Part shown: piece by piece, positions 40,991 through 44,714 of the stretch
Position numbering within the stretch: position 1 is the stretch's first letter
Layout: every line of letters starts with the position of its first letter
Origin: Planctomycetaceae bacterium
Lineage (GTDB): Bacteria; Planctomycetota; Planctomycetia; Planctomycetales; Planctomycetaceae
Length of the DNA: 44,714 nucleotides
Assembly: GCA_029259845.1 (NCBI GenBank)
Contig: JAJDEI010000130.1
Span: 1-44,714, forward strand
Reading direction: 5' to 3'
Position numbers and translations under genes: made by a program
The notes under the pieces: generated by a model
What the model saw: the letters and a program-made list of their open reading frames with translations, nothing else
The model's database searches: none
Told to the model about the DNA's origin: nothing

Positions 40991-43900
40991 TCACTCGCGG
41001 GTGATGAATTCGTCGAGGTTCATGACGATGCGGGCGGTGGCGATCCAGGCGGCGGTTTCCGGGGCGGACGTTTCGGGGGGGCGCTCGCTGCCGGCGAAGG
41101 CTTGGGCTTCGTCTGCGTGCTCGGAGTAATAAGACCGGGCCTCCTCCAGCAAGGCGAGCAGACTGTTCAGCTCGCCGTTCGATGGCGGGCGGGCGACGCA
41201 GAGGCGGAAGGCGTGCTCCAGCCGCGCGGCATCGTTGCTGTCGACTTCGCGGAAGACCCGGCGGACCAGGGCGCGGGACGTGTCGACGAACACGTCGTTG
41301 TTCAAGGTGGCAAGTGCCTGCAGGGGGGTGTTGGAGGTGCGGCGCTCGACACAGGTGACGTTGGCGTCGGGGCAATCGAAAGCGACCAGCGTGGGATGGG
41401 CCGCTGTGCGTTTGAAGAAGGTGTACATGCCGCGGCGGTAAATGTCGTCCCTGGGGGCGATGCCGTGCGGCTTGTCGACGCGGTCGTTCCAGGCGCTGGC
41501 TCCCCATTTGAAGTTGTTGGCATAGCTGAGGGCGGCGATGTCAGCCGGCAGCGGCGGGAAGACGCTCGGTCCGCCCACATGTTGTTGCAGCAGGCCGCTG
41601 GCCGCCAGATGCAGGTCGCGGACGATCTCGGCTTCCACGCGAAAACGGTTCTGCCGATACAGCAACCGGTTCTCTGCATCGACGTCGGCAAGTTCCGGTC
41701 GGTGGACGGAGGACTGCCGGTAGGTGTGCGAGAGCAGGATCGTTTTGATCAACTGTTTGCGGCTCCAGCCCAGCCGCAGGTACTCGCTCGCCAGCCAGTC
41801 CAACAATTGCGGATGGGTGGGGGCGTCGCCGCGCACACCGAAGTCGTTGACGGTTTTGACCAGCCCGCGGCCGAACAGATGCGACCAGATGTGATTAACG
41901 GCGACGCGGGCGGTGAGCGGATTGTCTTCGGCGACGAGCCACCGCGCGAGGTCCAACCGGCCGGGGCTCTCCCCGGCGTGGGCTGAGGAGAACTCGTGAA
42001 GGATTTCCAGGGGAGAGGCTTCGACCGGCCCGAGCGGTTGCAGGAAATCGCCCCGCTTGAGGACGTGCGTCTGGCGGCGGTCCTTGCTCCGTTCCTGAAG
42101 AACGCGGACGGTCATGTGGGGGTCGAATGGTGCGGACTTTTGGAACTGGCCGACTTCGGCTTGCAGCGTTTGCACCTGCGGGTCGAGGCTGGTGAAGTAG
42201 TCGAACAACTCGCTGTTCTGTTTGTCGGATCGCTCGCCGGCATCGACGGCGAGGATGGTGCGAATATTGTCCGGGAGTTCGAGCAGGTCGGGATCGATGC
42301 CGGTCACGGCCGACAGGCGGAAGCGGCCAATGGTATGAGGCGAGCGGGCGTACTGCTGGACGAGACGAACGGTGAGCACGGAGGTTCCGTCCGCTGCCGG
42401 GTTCACCGGCGCGGCGAAGGCGAAAACCGCCTCGTGGTTCTCGCCCTGTTTGACGGCAATTGCCCATCCTGTGGAGCCGGACAGCGTGCCGATGGCGTCG
42501 GCGACGGGGTATTTGTCCTGGGAATGATCGGCCCGCGCGGCGACGAAGGGGAGTTCCTGTGGTTTGGCGTTCTCGTCGGCCGCGTTGGTGATGCTGGCGG
42601 TGATTTGGCTGAGCACGAAGTTGCCGCTGTCCGCGCGGCCGGGACCCTTGCGAGGCAGCGATTCATCGGCGAGCACTTCCAGTTTGACCCCGGTGAGCGG
42701 CCGGTCCAGTGTCGCGGTGAGCACATAGACGTCCTTGGCGGGCTTCTCTCCGGAAGCGAGGACCGAACCGTCTTCCAAAGTCGTCAGCATGGCGCCTTCC
42801 TCGGAGGCGACGCTTTCCAGTGTGAGCGGATGGAAGGTGGCGGGACTGGCGGCGGCGTCCGCGATCCGTTGTTGTTGGGCTTCGATCCAGCCGGCCAGTT
42901 GAGGACGCAGCGCCTCTCTCGCCGCCTGCAATGGTTTTTCGACATCCGCCAGTTGGCGATCGAAGCCGGCCTTTGCTTCCAGATACGTTCGATAGGCCTC
43001 TTCAGAGGAGGGGAGTGAGGTGTTCGTCTCATCGCCGTTGTTGAAGAAGGCGAAGAGCTGATAGTACTCCCGTTGGCTGATGGGGTCGTACTTGTGCGAA
43101 TGGCAGCGGGCACAGCCGACGGTCAGTCCGAGCCACGCGGTGCCGAGCGTCTCCACCCGGTCGAAGATCGCTTCGACGCGCCACTGCTCCTGGTCGGTGC
43201 CCCCTTCGGTATTGGTGAGTGTCTGCCGATTGAAGGCGGTCGCCAGCCGTTGGTCGTCGGTGGCGTTGGGGAGCAGATCACCGGCCAACTGCTCGATCGT
43301 GAACTGATCGAACGGCATGTCCGCATTGACGGCACCGATCACCCAGTCGCGGTACTTCCAGGCGTTGTAACGCGGGCGGTCTTTCTCGTAACCGTCGGAG
43401 TCGGCGTAGCGAGCCTTGTCGAGCCAGTGCCGGCCCCAGCGCTCGCCAAAGTGGGGCGACCGCAGCAGTTCGTCGACGAGCCGCTCATAGGCATCCGGCG
43501 GATTATCCTGAACGAAGGCAGCGACCGCGGCGGGCTGCGGCGGCAGGCCAAGCAGATCGTAGGAGAGCCGCTTGATGAGCGTGTATCGGTCGGCGACCGG
43601 TGAAGGCGCGATCCCTTGCTCTTGCAACTTCGCCAGGACAAAGGCGTCGATGGGGTTGACGAGTTCGTCATTGTGTTGGGACGTTGGCGGCTGTGGCCGC
43701 CGGATCGGCTGAAACGCCCAATGGTCCGACCGCTCCCTGGGTCCGTCGATGCCATCGGGCCAAACTGCCCCGGCGCCGATCCAGGATTTCAGTTGGGCGA
43801 TCTCGTCCGCCGTGAGCGGCTCGCCGTCGGGGGGCATGACCGTCTCCGGGTCGTCACTGGTGACCCGCTGGATGATCGGGCTGCCGGCCGCGTCGGCGGG

Positions 43901-44161
43901 GAGGATGACCTGTCCGGTATCGCCCCCCGCCAGCGCAGGGACTTTTCGGTCGAGCCGCAGTCCGGCTTCGCGAGTTTCGGCAGCATGGCACTCATAGCAC
44001 CGTGATTCGAGAATCGGGCGAATGTCCGTGACAAAGTCGGCGGGCTCTGCGGCGGCGGCATGCCGGGGCAGCGCGAGTCCAGACGAGAGGGCGCCCACAA
44101 CGAACAACACGGTTTGCAGGCGAAGAAGAGTCGGTTGCACGCAAGGAAGAAAGGAACTCAT
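40991..44161 (-). CDS. PSCyt1/DUF1549/DUF1553 domain protein
   Basis: From ATG 44161 the protein has 1,056 residues; the frame extends to 44302 but lacks a signal peptide there. The start MSSFLPCVQPTLLRLQTVLF begins a signal peptide ending near HAAAA. A PSCyt1 (cytochrome-c-like) domain has SRCYECHAAETREAGLRLD and MPPDGEPLT. DUF1549 follows, with GCARCHSHKYDPISQREYYQ. A middle beta-rich domain of about 300 residues precedes DUF1553 (PLTARVAVNHIWSHLFGRGL, LLSHTYRQSS, ERRTSNTPLQALATLN). It is a typical Planctomycete paralogue of the 826-2463 gene, with the extra N-terminal domain. No DUF1501 partner is adjacent; a 31-residue microprotein gene follows. Confidence 0.92.
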   Translation of the reverse strand: MSSFLPCVQPTLLRLQTVLFVVGALSSGLALPRHAAAAEPADFVTDIRPILESRCYECHAAETREAGLRLDRKVPALAGGDTGQVILPADAAGSPIIQRVTSDDPETVMPPDGEPLTADEIAQLKSWIGAGAVWPDGIDGPRERSDHWAFQPIRRPQPPTSQHNDELVNPIDAFVLAKLQEQGIAPSPVADRYTLIKRLSYDLLGLPPQPAAVAAFVQDNPPDAYERLVDELLRSPHFGERWGRHWLDKARYADSDGYEKDRPRYNAWKYRDWVIGAVNADMPFDQFTIEQLAGDLLPNATDDQRLATAFNRQTLTNTEGGTDQEQWRVEAIFDRVETLGTAWLGLTVGCARCHSHKYDPISQREYYQLFAFFNNGDETNTSLPSSEEAYRTYLEAKAGFDRQLADVEKPLQAAREALRPQLAGWIEAQQQRIADAAASPATFHPLTLESVASEEGAMLTTLEDGSVLASGEKPAKDVYVLTATLDRPLTGVKLEVLADESLPRKGPGRADSGNFVLSQITASITNAADENAKPQELPFVAARADHSQDKYPVADAIGTLSGSTGWAIAVKQGENHEAVFAFAAPVNPAADGTSVLTVRLVQQYARSPHTIGRFRLSAVTGIDPDLLELPDNIRTILAVDAGERSDKQNSELFDYFTSLDPQVQTLQAEVGQFQKSAPFDPHMTVRVLQERSKDRRQTHVLKRGDFLQPLGPVEASPLEILHEFSSAHAGESPGRLDLARWLVAEDNPLTARVAVNHIWSHLFGRGLVKTVNDFGVRGDAPTHPQLLDWLASEYLRLGWSRKQLIKTILLSHTYRQSSVHRPELADVDAENRLLYRQNRFRVEAEIVRDLHLAASGLLQQHVGGPSVFPPLPADIAALSYANNFKWGASAWNDRVDKPHGIAPRDDIYRRGMYTFFKRTAAHPTLVAFDCPDANVTCVERRTSNTPLQALATLNNDVFVDTSRALVRRVFREVDSNDAARLEHAFRLCVARPPSNGELNSLLALLEEARSYYSEHADEAQAFAGSERPPETSAPETAAWIATARIVMNLDEFITRE

Positions 44162-44504
44162 CACCGGACAGGCCTTTGAGGTGCGAGGGCGGGGACGATG
44201 GCGGTGGCCTGTCGTTTCCGAAAAACGTTCAGTCCTGCGGGACCTGGCACGCGCTTGGACCGACCACAGCGTGCCGTCGGGCGATGACCGACAGGCCTTC
44301 ACCGAATGACATCAGTTGCCAGTCAATCAAACGACCGCGCGGGTGTCAAGATGGCCGCGGTTGCAGTCGGGCGGCGGGGCAGATTCCCAAGCTGCCGCTG
44401 CACGACATTGCTGAACCGGTAACACTTTAGCCGTCTGAAGTACGAATGACATAACTTGTACCCAAGCTCCGGCTTGGGGACACACGTCCTGCGAAGCTCT
44501 GCTT
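44162..44504. other. Upstream region of the PSCyt1 gene with a small palindrome
   Basis: No coding region was supported. It should contain the promoter of the minus-strand gene. CCCAAGC/GCTTGGG (44461-44467 with 44472-44478) is a short hairpin around a four-base loop, of the kind dispersed in this genome. Confidence 0.45.
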
Positions 44505-44714
44505 TGAACTTCCCCAGTTTTGGTGGGCGCGGGTTTCGGGTGAGTCAGTTCTGGCTGTCTGGCGGAATGCTCCCTGGAGGAGTGGCCTTCGTCGGAGCCG
44601 GTCGTCGGTCGCTCACGGCTGCTGGCGACCGATGGCCGGCGGAGAGGACGGCCACTCCGGACGTTGCCTTGGGGGGTGAGGTGTGAGGGAGCATCAGGCT
44701 GCCTGTTCAAACTG
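44505..44714 (-). mobile_element. IS3-family element end, cut by the window edge
   Basis: TGAACTTCCCCAGTTTTGG at 44505 and the next 100 bp closely match the IS3 end at 20455 (TGAACTGCCCCCGATTTGG), including GGTGGGCGCGGG, the CCTGGAGGAG-like block and GCCTTCGT. The minus-strand frame ends in a Pro/Glu/Ser-rich tail like that of the OrfB relic there. The transposase would lie right of the window, so whether it is intact cannot be told. Confidence 0.7.

Overview
The window looks like a chromosomal segment of a planctomycete (Planctomycetaceae-like). The evidence is two Planctomycete-type DUF1549/DUF1553 proteins (one with an N-terminal CxxCH cytochrome-like domain), a DUF1501 partner, a DUF1559 pseudopilin-like protein, a fusion of isochorismatase and ThuA-like domains, a Cys-rich secreted protein and high-GC DNA. 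Intergenic space is crowded with short palindromic repeats. No rRNA, tRNA or CRISPR array was recognised.

Layout. 1-800: 3' end of a group II intron (domains V and VI), then a decayed IS110-type transposase start. 0.8-4.1 kb: DUF1549/DUF1553 gene plus DUF1501 gene. 4.3-8.5 kb (minus strand): a hybrid sensor kinase followed by the two halves of a ThDP-dependent 2-oxoacid (sulfo-/phosphonopyruvate-type) decarboxylase. 8.8-12.9 kb: kdsA, a large lipoprotein and an SBF-like transporter. 12.9-14.8 kb: a Xre/RES toxin-antitoxin pair beside an Mrr-like nuclease. 14.9-19.1 kb: miaB, the isochorismatase-ThuA fusion and a small Cys-containing protein. 19.2-25.1 kb: a sialidase, IS3 remnants, one intact and two broken OprB-type porins, and an IS630 element that cuts the third porin. 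25.4-31.7 kb: a secreted esterase, a three-gene pseudopilin/lipoprotein operon with a poly-C tract upstream, a Cys-rich secreted protein with a clear terminator, and a membrane protein. 32.3-40.8 kb: nrdA and nrdB of a class I ribonucleotide reductase, preceded by candidate NrdR boxes and separated by about 4 kb of accessory genes. 40.9-44.2 kb (minus strand): a large PSCyt1/DUF1549/DUF1553 gene followed by a 31-residue membrane microprotein. The window ends inside another IS3 end.

The most interesting points are as follows. (1) NrdB carries Phe where the radical Tyr should be, with the metal-ligand spacing of the chlamydial class Ic (Mn/Fe) enzyme. (2) The nrdA-nrdB interval holds modules (a truncated PIN toxin plus partner; an unrecognised protein plus a nuclease-like protein), and one palindromic repeat family sits at each module edge. 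The two-gene 37801-39562 operon is the best candidate for an undescribed defence system. (3) A second palindromic repeat family (core CCCACGGG...CCCGTGGG) lies in frame inside both miaB and nrdA, and it also forms the 3' end of the DUF1501 gene and a perfect 32-bp palindrome after nrdB. (4) A roughly 138-bp element with 13-bp terminal inverted repeats and a REP-doublet-like element each occur twice. (5) A hybrid sensor kinase is separated by only 3 bp from a ThDP decarboxylase gene. All functional assignments come from reading motifs by eye; no search was run.
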